Shown piece after piece: positions 27,764 through 36,724 of a DNA stretch of 57,294 nucleotides (the first letter of the stretch is position 1; each line of letters begins with the position of its first letter). The stretch lies in the IMG/VR virus record IMGVR_UViG_3300017748_000009, positions 1-57,294 of that record. The stretch is one strand, 5' to 3'. Both the position numbers and the translations under genes were made by a program. This DNA is from a virus. The notes under the pieces were generated by a model. It was not told where the DNA came from. It did not search any database and saw only the letters and a program-made list of their open reading frames with translations.

Positions 27764-30700
27764 ATGGCGAATTTAAAAAGAAATTTTGTTGCCGGTAAAA
27801 TGAATAAGAGTCTCGATGAAAGACTTTTACCTAATGGTCAGTACATAGATGCCGTTAATGTGCGTTTGGGGTCTACTGAAGCTTCAGAAATAGGAGCTGT
27901 GGAGTTGTCTAAAGGAAATACTAGACTAACTACTCTTTCTTTTAACAACACAAATATATCTTCTTCAGCTAAGTGTATAGGAGCTTTCGAAAACGGAGAA
28001 AAAGAAACACTATATTGGTTTGTACACGACCCTGCTTTTCCTGTCGGAGCTACAGGTAAATGTGATATGATTGTTTCTTTAGAAACAAGTTCAGACGTAT
28101 TAACTTATCATGTTGTTAGTATTGATGATGGTGGTGGAGTAAATACAACATTAAACTTTGATGATAAACAATTAATAGTAGGAATTAATATTGTTGAGAA
28201 TCTTTTATTTTTTACAGATAATTTTAATCCTCCAAGATTTATAAATGTTTCTCCCGTAGATAGTAATCCATATCCTAACCCTGTATTAAATATAGACCAA
28301 TTTTCAGAAAAAGTTTTTTTAGTAATTAAAGAGCCACCTGCAAATGCTCCAAATATTTCTCCCCTTACATCTAGCAATGCTAATAATTATTTAGAGGACA
28401 GGTTTGTTTGTTTTGCTTATAGATATAGATATGCTGATAATGCATTTTCAGCAACATCTCCATTCTCAAATGCAGCTTTTATTCCGGGACCTTTTGATTT
28501 TAGGTTTGATACATTTTTAAACGGAGGAATGTTAAACACGGCTAATATAGTTCGAATTAATTATAACACCGGAGGTCCTTTAGTTTTAGGTATTGATTTA
28601 CTATTTAAAGATAATAGCACTAATGTTATAAAATTAATAGAGTCTTTTAATAAAGCTGATTTAGGGTTACCTAACAATAGCACACAAACTTACACTTTTA
28701 GTAATAGCAAAGTTTTTCAAGTATTGCCGGACACAGAAATATTTAGAACATTCGACAATGTTCCGTTACAAGCTAAAGCTCAAACTTTAATGGGCAATAG
28801 ATTAATGTACGGTAATTACTTTGATGGAAATGATTTAATTGATAAAAATGGGAGTCCTTTAAAATTAGAATATTTTACAAACAGTATTTCTACACCTGTT
28901 GATAGTGGTGAATTACCTATCACATTAGAAACCGGAACATATAATATAGACCCATCGTTTCAAAACACTCAAATTCCAAACTCTAGAATGAGTTTAGATT
29001 TTACAAATTTAGACTTGGTTCAAGGAGCTTCTTTTACGATAGATGCTGACTTAAACCATTCGACTTTTACAAGTGGTACTTTGTCTGATACTAATGTTAA
29101 TATTTCCATTGATTTTTCCTTTTTGCTCCCGGCAAGTTATCCCGATGCATATACTATGGCGAACTCACAAGAGTTTATAGATGCTATATCAGCAGTAGAA
29201 GCAAACTTTGCTGACTCTTGTAACGGAACTTCAATGACTGACCAATTTAATTGTGATGCACTTCAAACTTTAGATGGCACATACAATAAAACATCAAGCG
29301 GTACGGTAGCCTTGAATCAAGGGTTTTTAATTATAACATCTCAAGCCACTCCTAATATTGTAAAAATACAAATTAATGCTCTACAGTATACTGAAACAGG
29401 ACCACCGGTAGATGAGGTATATGAATACCAAACTATTTCCATAGTTACAGGAGATTATACTAAAATAGCAAATGCAACTAGTTTACATAGTAATAGAGGT
29501 TACGAGGTGGGTATGATATATTTAGATGAGTTTTCTAGAGCATCAACTGCTTTAGTAAGTGAAAACAACACCGAACACTTTTCTTGTGGTAGTGCAACAA
29601 ATCAAAATAAAATACAAGTACAAATACCTCCATCACAAACCCCACCTGCTTGGGCAAGATATTATAAGTTTTGCATAAAACCTGATAAAGAAAACTATGA
29701 TATTATTTATACTAATTTATTTTTTGAAGATACAACTTTAGGGTCAACTTGGTTTTTATTAGAAGGAGAAAACAGTAGAAAAATAGAAGAAGGAGATGAG
29801 CTTATAGTAAAGGCTGACACAAATGGACCAATGAATTCCTGTACTAGAGTAACGGTTTTAGCAAAAGAAGCTAAAGGCAGAAACTTTATTCAACCTCCCC
29901 CGGTAGACGAAGCAGGGGAGCCTATAGGGGGTACTGATAGTGATGGAAATGAATTACCGGGAGTACCTGCAGGAACATATATGAGGTTAAGGACTAATCA
30001 GTTTACAACCGCTGCAGGAGATAACCCAATTAGTCAAGCCGAAGGTGCAGGGGATGCAAAGGGGAGAGGAGCAAATGATTGTAGAGCAATAAGGATGGAG
30101 GTCGGAAGTGTATCGAATCCTGCTACTCCTACAACACCATACGACCCCTTAGACCCTGCAACGTATGATAAAGTAGATTTAGATATACCGGCAGGTTCAA
30201 CATTAAGTGTAAAAATTAATAACTTAAGAAGAGGGGGAAGCGGTAATTCTTGTGAATTAAGGGAATTAATAACAGAAGCGAGTGTAACAGCATCGGAAGA
30301 TTACGCCAATATTTATGATTTCTTTATTGCACAAAACATATATGGTGCATTGGTTTCTGCCACAATAAATAGAACTGATAGTGGAGATTCACCTCCGGAG
30401 TTAGATTTTCCTAACCAATCTTTACAAACGAGTAACGCAAGTATTCCTTGTAATGGTAATGTATCTATTGCATGGGAAAGAGAAGGACAGACTACAGGTA
30501 AAAAGGGGCAACTTGTATTTTTTGCGAAATCAAGTTATTCCTGTGGAAGTAATAATAATAGAAAAACTAGAATTGTTGCATCAATTACATTAATTCGTAG
30601 AAATACTTTAATAGTATTTGAATCGGTCCCCCAAGATGCTTCACCGGACTTATGGTATCAAAGCGCAGAAACCTTTAATATTATTACAAATGATAACACC

Positions 30701-33370
30701 TGTAATTTTACAGTAAGTGTAGCTTCTGCTGAACCAAGTTCTATTGACTTTGATTACCTTGACCAAAACAATCAAAGTGCAACCATTACGGTGTCACCGG
30801 GTCAAACACAAACAAATGTTGTAGGTGTATGTGGAAGTATGGTAACAAGCTCCCAAACTCCTCCGGTTTCCTCCTCAAACATAACTATAAGCAGCCTAAC
30901 TTTAACAGCAGGAACTCATAGTGGTAATGTTCAAAATCAAACCGCAACTGAAGATGCAATTATTAATACTGATTTTTTTAATTGCTATACGTTTGGAAAC
31001 GGAGTTGAAAGTAGCAAGATAAGAGACTCAATAGTTGGAAAACCTTTAGAGCTAGGAAATAGAACAACTAGTACAAGTGAAAAAGAATTTGAAAAAGCAC
31101 ACAGGTTTTCTGATATAACATATAGTGGGGTATACAATGGGGAAAATAATGTTAATAAACTAAATGAATTTAATTTAGGTCTACTTAATTTTAAAACTCT
31201 TGAAGATGAATATGGTCCAATAACCTTAATGGATGGAAGGGCTACAGATATTCTTGTTTTACAAGAAGATAAAATTTCATATGTCCTTACAGGTAAAAAT
31301 TTATTAAGCGATTCTACAGGAGGTGGTGCAGTAACTTCTGTCCCACAGGTACTTGGTACTCAAATAGCAAGAATTGAAAATTATGGAAATAGTAATAATC
31401 CTGAAAGCTTTGCTAAATGGGGACCTGACAAATTTTTTACAGATGCTAAAAGAGGGGCTGTACTTCAATTAAAAGGAAGTTCCGCACAGAACGAATCTCT
31501 TCAGGTAATATCAAATTCAGGTATGCGTTCTTATTTTAGAGATTTATTTATTAGTGGATTTAATACTTTTAAGTTTGGGGGATATGACCCCTACATGGAT
31601 GAGTATGTATTATCTAATACACCTATTGAAGTACCGGTTCCTGAGACACAAATACCCTGTGGTCTTACAAGAAGTTTTAATTTTTGCAAAGGGACAGATG
31701 AAGATTTTTTGTATGATTTAGGTGCAGACGTAGGGAATGTGGAGGTAAACTTTACAGTAGAGGGGATGGTTCCACTACAAACATTTGAAATTACTGCTAC
31801 ATACCCTGACCCTAATGGAGCTGTAGTATTCTATCAAGTTATTTCAGCAAATGGCTCTTATGCAATTACTTTTGATAAAAATCTTGTAAATGAAAGCTTA
31901 GTAAGGGTTCTTTTTCAAAATCTCACTTCCGATGGAAATACTCTTTGTATAAACATTAACCTTACAGTTTTTTGCCCTAATGCGGTTCAAATGAATATTA
32001 TACAAGTGGCATTAACCTCTAACAATGAATCAGGGAAGTTTATACATGATGAATACAGATGGAATGATACCACGTTTTTAAGTTCCTTACAATCAGAGCA
32101 AATAGAATTTCAATCCGGACAAGGGCTCATTGTGTCTCAATTTACTCAAATAAGTGGAGCACAGGGTGGAAATATAGCACCTGCTGATGGAGCAATTGTA
32201 AGTATTATTTCTAATAAAATTACATCATCCGGTGATGATTTTGATTTTAGTATAAATAACAATGAGTTTAGATTTTTAAGAACTAGCACTACATATCTTA
32301 ATACTCCAACAAGCATTGCAAGTTTATTATCAGCTTCAACTCAAACCGCCAATGTAACAGGACAAGGGAATCAGTTTTCGGGAACATTTACTATGCCGAC
32401 TAGTTCTGACTCTAATTTGTATTTAATATATGATTATAGAAAATCAACACAAGCAGAGCTGTGTTTTTCTAGTACCGATGAAATCGACGCCTGTTGTGGA
32501 TGTTCTTCAGGAACTACACCTTCAAATAGAAATGCAACTTTATGTAGGTCATATGAATCAGGTGTTATAACAAATACTTCAGGTAGTCCGGACAATGTAG
32601 TTATAGCTGTTGCTGCAGGAGTTACAAACGGAACATTCGTTACATTAAATGGAGTTGACTCTGATTGTGAATACTTAGTGGGTGGAGAAACTTCTGCGTC
32701 CCCTACTCATACAGTAAATAATATTATTGTAAGTCAAACATCATGTAGTGAAAGCTCAGGTTCATATTTAATAACGGCAGGACAAGTTGGCGGTAGTATT
32801 ACTTTTACCACAGCTCTTGGAGTAACTCAAACCCAATTTCTTGAATCAAATTTTCCACCTTTTACATTATGTGTTACCGATATAGTAACAGATGGAAATC
32901 CAAATTCAACTATTTCTATAGAATTTACCGATTGCGGTTGTGCGAGTAATAATCTTGAACTAAAAAGGTGTGATTTATTAGAGTCTGCAGGAGACCCCCC
33001 ACAAATTGAAGTAATGGCAAATGACGGAACTATAATACCCGGAGAATTTGTAGACGGAACAGGTACTGAATCAGGGTGCTTGTATAGAGTTATTGCATTC
33101 ACCACAAATGCTATAACAATGACAGGGACTAAAAGCACACAAAGTTCTTGCACAAATCAATGTAATACATATATTCTAATTAATAGTGGCGGTAATAAAG
33201 CTGTAAATCAATCATATATAGATTGTAATGGTAATTCAGATTTTGTAAGTTTAGCCCCCGGTGCAAGTGCTACTAGGTGTATAAAAAATGTAGGTTTTAA
33301 TTTAGCAAGTGGAATCTCTTTAAACTTTTTAAACTGTGGATGTGCAGCACCACAAATTATAATTAAATAA
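27764..33370 (+). CDS. Giant tail stabilisation / muzzle-type protein (1868 aa)
   Basis: The start (NFVAGKMNKSLDERLLPNGQ, then YIDAVNVRLGSTEASEIGAV) is characteristic of the phage stabilisation proteins of Bacteroidota podovirus-like phages. They form the tail knob or muzzle beneath the ring proteins. The middle (about 60-560) is beta-propeller-like, with many Asn/Thr/Ser strands. From about 560 to 1060 there is a large Thr/Ser/Pro-rich insert. ENNVNKLNEFNLGLLNFKTL near 1130 returns to the conserved core (FRDLFISGFNTFKFGGYDPY, near 1265). The last 280 residues hold Cys-rich repeats ending in the D/N-C-G-C tetrad (three copies: near 1580, 1722 and 1860). Length is far above P22 gp10. Confidence 0.8.
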   Translation: MANLKRNFVAGKMNKSLDERLLPNGQYIDAVNVRLGSTEASEIGAVELSKGNTRLTTLSFNNTNISSSAKCIGAFENGEKETLYWFVHDPAFPVGATGKCDMIVSLETSSDVLTYHVVSIDDGGGVNTTLNFDDKQLIVGINIVENLLFFTDNFNPPRFINVSPVDSNPYPNPVLNIDQFSEKVFLVIKEPPANAPNISPLTSSNANNYLEDRFVCFAYRYRYADNAFSATSPFSNAAFIPGPFDFRFDTFLNGGMLNTANIVRINYNTGGPLVLGIDLLFKDNSTNVIKLIESFNKADLGLPNNSTQTYTFSNSKVFQVLPDTEIFRTFDNVPLQAKAQTLMGNRLMYGNYFDGNDLIDKNGSPLKLEYFTNSISTPVDSGELPITLETGTYNIDPSFQNTQIPNSRMSLDFTNLDLVQGASFTIDADLNHSTFTSGTLSDTNVNISIDFSFLLPASYPDAYTMANSQEFIDAISAVEANFADSCNGTSMTDQFNCDALQTLDGTYNKTSSGTVALNQGFLIITSQATPNIVKIQINALQYTETGPPVDEVYEYQTISIVTGDYTKIANATSLHSNRGYEVGMIYLDEFSRASTALVSENNTEHFSCGSATNQNKIQVQIPPSQTPPAWARYYKFCIKPDKENYDIIYTNLFFEDTTLGSTWFLLEGENSRKIEEGDELIVKADTNGPMNSCTRVTVLAKEAKGRNFIQPPPVDEAGEPIGGTDSDGNELPGVPAGTYMRLRTNQFTTAAGDNPISQAEGAGDAKGRGANDCRAIRMEVGSVSNPATPTTPYDPLDPATYDKVDLDIPAGSTLSVKINNLRRGGSGNSCELRELITEASVTASEDYANIYDFFIAQNIYGALVSATINRTDSGDSPPELDFPNQSLQTSNASIPCNGNVSIAWEREGQTTGKKGQLVFFAKSSYSCGSNNNRKTRIVASITLIRRNTLIVFESVPQDASPDLWYQSAETFNIITNDNTCNFTVSVASAEPSSIDFDYLDQNNQSATITVSPGQTQTNVVGVCGSMVTSSQTPPVSSSNITISSLTLTAGTHSGNVQNQTATEDAIINTDFFNCYTFGNGVESSKIRDSIVGKPLELGNRTTSTSEKEFEKAHRFSDITYSGVYNGENNVNKLNEFNLGLLNFKTLEDEYGPITLMDGRATDILVLQEDKISYVLTGKNLLSDSTGGGAVTSVPQVLGTQIARIENYGNSNNPESFAKWGPDKFFTDAKRGAVLQLKGSSAQNESLQVISNSGMRSYFRDLFISGFNTFKFGGYDPYMDEYVLSNTPIEVPVPETQIPCGLTRSFNFCKGTDEDFLYDLGADVGNVEVNFTVEGMVPLQTFEITATYPDPNGAVVFYQVISANGSYAITFDKNLVNESLVRVLFQNLTSDGNTLCININLTVFCPNAVQMNIIQVALTSNNESGKFIHDEYRWNDTTFLSSLQSEQIEFQSGQGLIVSQFTQISGAQGGNIAPADGAIVSIISNKITSSGDDFDFSINNNEFRFLRTSTTYLNTPTSIASLLSASTQTANVTGQGNQFSGTFTMPTSSDSNLYLIYDYRKSTQAELCFSSTDEIDACCGCSSGTTPSNRNATLCRSYESGVITNTSGSPDNVVIAVAAGVTNGTFVTLNGVDSDCEYLVGGETSASPTHTVNNIIVSQTSCSESSGSYLITAGQVGGSITFTTALGVTQTQFLESNFPPFTLCVTDIVTDGNPNSTISIEFTDCGCASNNLELKRCDLLESAGDPPQIEVMANDGTIIPGEFVDGTGTESGCLYRVIAFTTNAITMTGTKSTQSSCTNQCNTYILINSGGNKAVNQSYIDCNGNSDFVSLAPGASATRCIKNVGFNLASGISLNFLNCGCAAPQIIIK

Positions 33371-33375
33371 AAATT

Positions 33376-34311
33376 ATGGCACAATTAAATCAATATTATT
33401 TAGACGGAACAACATTGCTTACTAGCACATCAGTTTTTGATGACGCTGCTTTGACTGTTGTGGCTACAGATGGGTGGTATTCAGACTCTACCAATTTTAG
33501 ACAACTTATAAATGGTATTCTTGGTCCTGTAGTAGATTGTCCGTCCTGTCAAACCAACTGTGGAACTGTGCTTTCCTTAAGTGGGAGCAATGGTTTGTAT
33601 CAATTAGACTATAATCTAGGAACAGATTTAGGTGCTATAATTGTGTATTTTAATCCACAAAGTGTAGTTGATGGAATACAAGCTAAGTTAGGCAGTAAAA
33701 TAGTCAACAAAGCCACAAGCCCACAATTTGGTTTTGTTGGTAGCGGTAGTAGGTATAATTTCCTTGGAGACCAAAGTTCTACAGGAGCAGCAGATATAGG
33801 TCCAACATTAGATTTAGGGGGGTACTCTAATCAAGATTTTTACTTAGCAAATTCTTCAGGTAATTTTCCTGCCACCCCCACAAACCAAAACGGAACTGTT
33901 AATGGTACAAGTGCCGATGTAAATACAACTGCAGGACCACCTAACTATTGTACTTTAGTAATTCCTCGTACCGATTATACTGACTCAAGTATAACTTTAT
34001 TAATATTTGGTCCTCCCGGAACAACTACAGGTTGGAATTTAGAGGTGGAATGCCCTGTTCTTTTAACATCAACTCCTTCCGGTAATAAGGATGTAAACTG
34101 CGAACAAACCACTACATTTCCTAATTTAATATATGTTGCGCCTAACTATAATGGAACGGCAGGGGAACCTGCTTTACATGAGTTTGCTTTTAGAGATGCG
34201 AGTGGTGTTACCCAACAAGGAGCAGGTAATTATGTAATAAATCCACCATCGGGGAAGAAACAGATAGCAGTATCTGTTAACGGAGTAATAACTAGTGTAA
34301 CACCTTGCTAA
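33376..34311 (+). CDS. Virion protein with Cys clusters (311 aa)
   Basis: MAQLNQYYLDGTTLLTSTSV... Beta-rich, Thr/Asn/Gly/Ser-rich, with CPSCQTNCG (about 56-64) and single Cys in the second half (YCTLVIPR, CPVLL, NCEQ, final C). The composition matches the Cys-rich C-terminal part of the preceding giant protein, so it probably binds to or extends it at the tail tip. Unknown family. Confidence 0.7.
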   Translation: MAQLNQYYLDGTTLLTSTSVFDDAALTVVATDGWYSDSTNFRQLINGILGPVVDCPSCQTNCGTVLSLSGSNGLYQLDYNLGTDLGAIIVYFNPQSVVDGIQAKLGSKIVNKATSPQFGFVGSGSRYNFLGDQSSTGAADIGPTLDLGGYSNQDFYLANSSGNFPATPTNQNGTVNGTSADVNTTAGPPNYCTLVIPRTDYTDSSITLLIFGPPGTTTGWNLEVECPVLLTSTPSGNKDVNCEQTTTFPNLIYVAPNYNGTAGEPALHEFAFRDASGVTQQGAGNYVINPPSGKKQIAVSVNGVITSVTPC

Positions 34312-34312
34312 T

Positions 34313-35179
34313 ATGATACCAATAACTGAACAATATAAAAGAACTTTAACTTATAGCGAATCATCTAAAGGATTCCCTTCTTTTTATTCTTTTAATCCTG
34401 AATGGATAATAGGAATGAATCAGTTTTTATATACGTTTCAAGGCGGTAATGTCTTTAGACATAATACAAATGACACGAGAAACAACTACTATGGTCAACA
34501 ATTCCCTGCAAGAATTACTAGTGTGTTTAATGAACAACCTTTAGAGAATAAGATATTTAAAACTTTAAACTTAGAGAGTGATGAAGCTTGGTCTGCTACT
34601 TTTACTTCAGATATTCAATTGTTTGGTGAAATAGCCTCTACTTATTTTGAACAGAAAGAAGGAGCATGGTTTGCATTCTTAAGAAGTAATAGTCCTACAG
34701 GTGGTGTTGGAAATACCGTGGCAGAAATACCAAGTGGGGCTAACTTAAACATGAGAAGTGTTAATGGTATAGGCACTTGTACTTCGTTTAACTTTTCTAC
34801 ACCTACTGCAGTTTTAATAGGTTTTGATATAAATGTACATATAGGTAGCTTATATAATTTAGGAGATTTTGTTTATTATGTAAACCCACAGACAGGAAGT
34901 GAGCCTCAATTTGTAGGAACTCTTGTTGATAAGAATATAGATTTTACAGCTCAAACAAATACAATAACAATAAATTCTACAAATACAGGTACATATCCTG
35001 CGCCTCAACCAACTTTTATTAATATACCGGTAGAAGGTTATTTCTTTACTTTAAAAAACCCTATAGCTGAATCTCATGGGATATTAGGTCACTATGGAAT
35101 ATTCGAGCTTACTTTAGAATCTACTCAGGCTTCTGAATTATTTGTGGTAGAAAGTGAAACAATGAAATCTTTTCCGTAA
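34313..35179 (+). CDS. Virion protein of unknown function (288 aa)
   Basis: Starts after one base. An aromatic-rich N-terminus (YKRTLTYSESSKGFPSFYSF, NPEWIIGMNQFLYTFQGGNV) leads to strands (LGDFVYYVNPQTGSEPQFVG) and a C-terminal EGYFFTLKNPIAESHGILGH segment. From memory, proteins of this type follow the stabilisation gene in several Bacteroidota phages, probably as tail or fibre-base components. No enzymatic motif. Confidence 0.72.
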   Translation: MIPITEQYKRTLTYSESSKGFPSFYSFNPEWIIGMNQFLYTFQGGNVFRHNTNDTRNNYYGQQFPARITSVFNEQPLENKIFKTLNLESDEAWSATFTSDIQLFGEIASTYFEQKEGAWFAFLRSNSPTGGVGNTVAEIPSGANLNMRSVNGIGTCTSFNFSTPTAVLIGFDINVHIGSLYNLGDFVYYVNPQTGSEPQFVGTLVDKNIDFTAQTNTITINSTNTGTYPAPQPTFINIPVEGYFFTLKNPIAESHGILGHYGIFELTLESTQASELFVVESETMKSFP

Positions 35180-35185
35180 TTTTAG

Positions 35186-35193
35186 TATCTTTG
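35186..35193 (+). promoter_or_regulatory. Promoter -7 box before the internal protein genes
   Basis: TATCTTTG followed by TAAATAATATG, 8 bases before the ATG at 35202, so the leader would be very short. The position inside a 22-base gap suggests an internal start for the ejection-protein block. Confidence 0.5.
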
Positions 35194-35201
35194 TAAATAA
35201 T

Positions 35202-35744
35202 ATGGGTATATTTTCGCTATTAAAGCCAAGAAAAAAGTATAGACCTGAAGAAGTTCTTAATGCGGTACATTATAATCGTGGATTATTGTGGGAAAAAATA
35301 GAACAGTTTAAACTTCAGCTAAGTGCATTAGAAGGAGCTGCTACTCATGAACGTGGTAAGCCACAGGAAAAGGATATGCGAGAAAACTATCCGTTAAAAC
35401 ATCATTTTGAAGGCGGTTTATATACAAGAGAAGTATTTATGCCTAAAGGGCACGTAATAGTTTCTTTTATACATAAAAAACAACATCCTTCTTTTTTATT
35501 AAAAGGTAAAGTTTCGTACTTAAATGATGATGGTGTTGTCGAAACTATAAAAGCTCCTCATACGGTTTTTACACAAATTGGCACCCAAAGAATATTTTAT
35601 ATTCATGAAGATTCTATTTGGACTTGCGTACACAAAACAAACGCAACGACAGTAGAAAAAGCAGAAAAAGAATTATTAGCAGAATCTTATAAAGAGCTGC
35701 CAAAAAAAATTATAAATAAAAACTTAGAATTATGTCAGCAATAG
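35202..35744 (+). CDS. Cupin-like protein in the virion block (180 aa)
   Basis: The N-terminus is helical and basic (LLKPRKKYRPEEVLNAVHYN). Residues about 60-150 read as a cupin-type barrel: GGLYTREVFMPKGHVIVSFI, HKKQHPSFLLKGKVSYLNDD, then APHTVFTQIGTQRIFYIHED and TCVHKTNATTVEKAEKELLA. The H-x-H/P pattern could hold a metal, though not all cupin ligands are evident. From memory, such proteins recur in the structural block of marine phages. It may be a head-closure or ejection-associated protein. It overlaps the next gene by 13 bases. Confidence 0.7.
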   Translation: MGIFSLLKPRKKYRPEEVLNAVHYNRGLLWEKIEQFKLQLSALEGAATHERGKPQEKDMRENYPLKHHFEGGLYTREVFMPKGHVIVSFIHKKQHPSFLLKGKVSYLNDDGVVETIKAPHTVFTQIGTQRIFYIHEDSIWTCVHKTNATTVEKAEKELLAESYKELPKKIINKNLELCQQ

Positions 35745-36712
35745 CATTAGGTATAGCAGGATTAGTAATTGGAGCAACAGGTACAGCTATGTCATTTGGA
35801 CAAATGGGAAAGGCAAAGAGATTACAAAGAGATGCAGAATCCAAAGCTGACCAAGCTATGGCAGAAGCTAGGAAAAGATTAGAGGTTAATTATCTAGATG
35901 AATTGGCTATACAAAAAGAACCTTATGAATTAGCAAGAGAAGCATCTTTACAACAAGGTGCGACTGCACTTGCTGCAGCACAGCAAGGAGACCAAAGAGG
36001 TATTGCAGCTACAGCCGGAAGGTTAGAAGTAGCGCAAGACGCAGCTCAAGGTCAAGTTAGAAGTCAAATGGGTGCAGAACTGAATAAATTAGATAAGTTA
36101 GTTGCAGAAGAAGATAGTAGGCTAAGAGATTTAAATGTTCAACTAGACTTAGGAGAAGTATCCGGTTTTCAAGCTCAGGCTGCTAATCAAGAGCAATTAA
36201 AAAACCAAGCTATGGCTCAAGGTATTCAAGGTGCAGTTGGAACCTTACAAAGCGGTTTGAGTTTAGTTCCATTGTACCAACAAAACCAAGGTGCTCAACA
36301 ACAAGCTATTGGAGATACACAATACACACAGAATCAAGTTGATAATTTTGATAATGTAAGTTTTAGTAAAAGAGAAGGTGGTTTTTTGGGTATAGGAGGA
36401 GATAAAGTACAATATGATTTAGGTATTGGTGATACTCAGGCAATACGTGATTTAAATCCCGGAGCATATAGAAAATTTAAAAGACAATTAGAGCCTGACC
36501 AATCAAATGTTGTTTTCGGTTCTCAATTCCAAGACATATATAACACACAACAAAATTTAGGAGTAGCCGACCCTAATAATCCTGCAGCCTCTACAGATGA
36601 TATAAGAGTAAAACAAGCTAAAGCATCCGGTAGGTTTATGAAAGATGATGGTACAGGTAAAATGATTCCGATGACTGACGATGAGATAAAAATAAAGTTG
36701 GGTATTAAATAA
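35732..36712 (+). CDS. Internal virion protein, T7 gp14-like type (326 aa)
   Basis: An N-terminal hydrophobic Gly/Ala segment (AIALGIAGLVIGATGTAMSF, about 3-22) precedes a long Ala/Gln/Glu coiled coil (about 30-165) and another Ala/Gln-rich helix. This is the layout of the small ejected internal virion protein that anchors the DNA-translocation tube in the outer membrane of podoviruses. The C-terminus (RQLEPDQSNVVFGSQFQDIY) is polar. It is followed by two much larger candidate ejection proteins, which supports the role. Confidence 0.75.
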   Translation: MSAIALGIAGLVIGATGTAMSFGQMGKAKRLQRDAESKADQAMAEARKRLEVNYLDELAIQKEPYELAREASLQQGATALAAAQQGDQRGIAATAGRLEVAQDAAQGQVRSQMGAELNKLDKLVAEEDSRLRDLNVQLDLGEVSGFQAQAANQEQLKNQAMAQGIQGAVGTLQSGLSLVPLYQQNQGAQQQAIGDTQYTQNQVDNFDNVSFSKREGGFLGIGGDKVQYDLGIGDTQAIRDLNPGAYRKFKRQLEPDQSNVVFGSQFQDIYNTQQNLGVADPNNPAASTDDIRVKQAKASGRFMKDDGTGKMIPMTDDEIKIKLGIK

Positions 36713-36724
36713 AAAAGAAAATAA

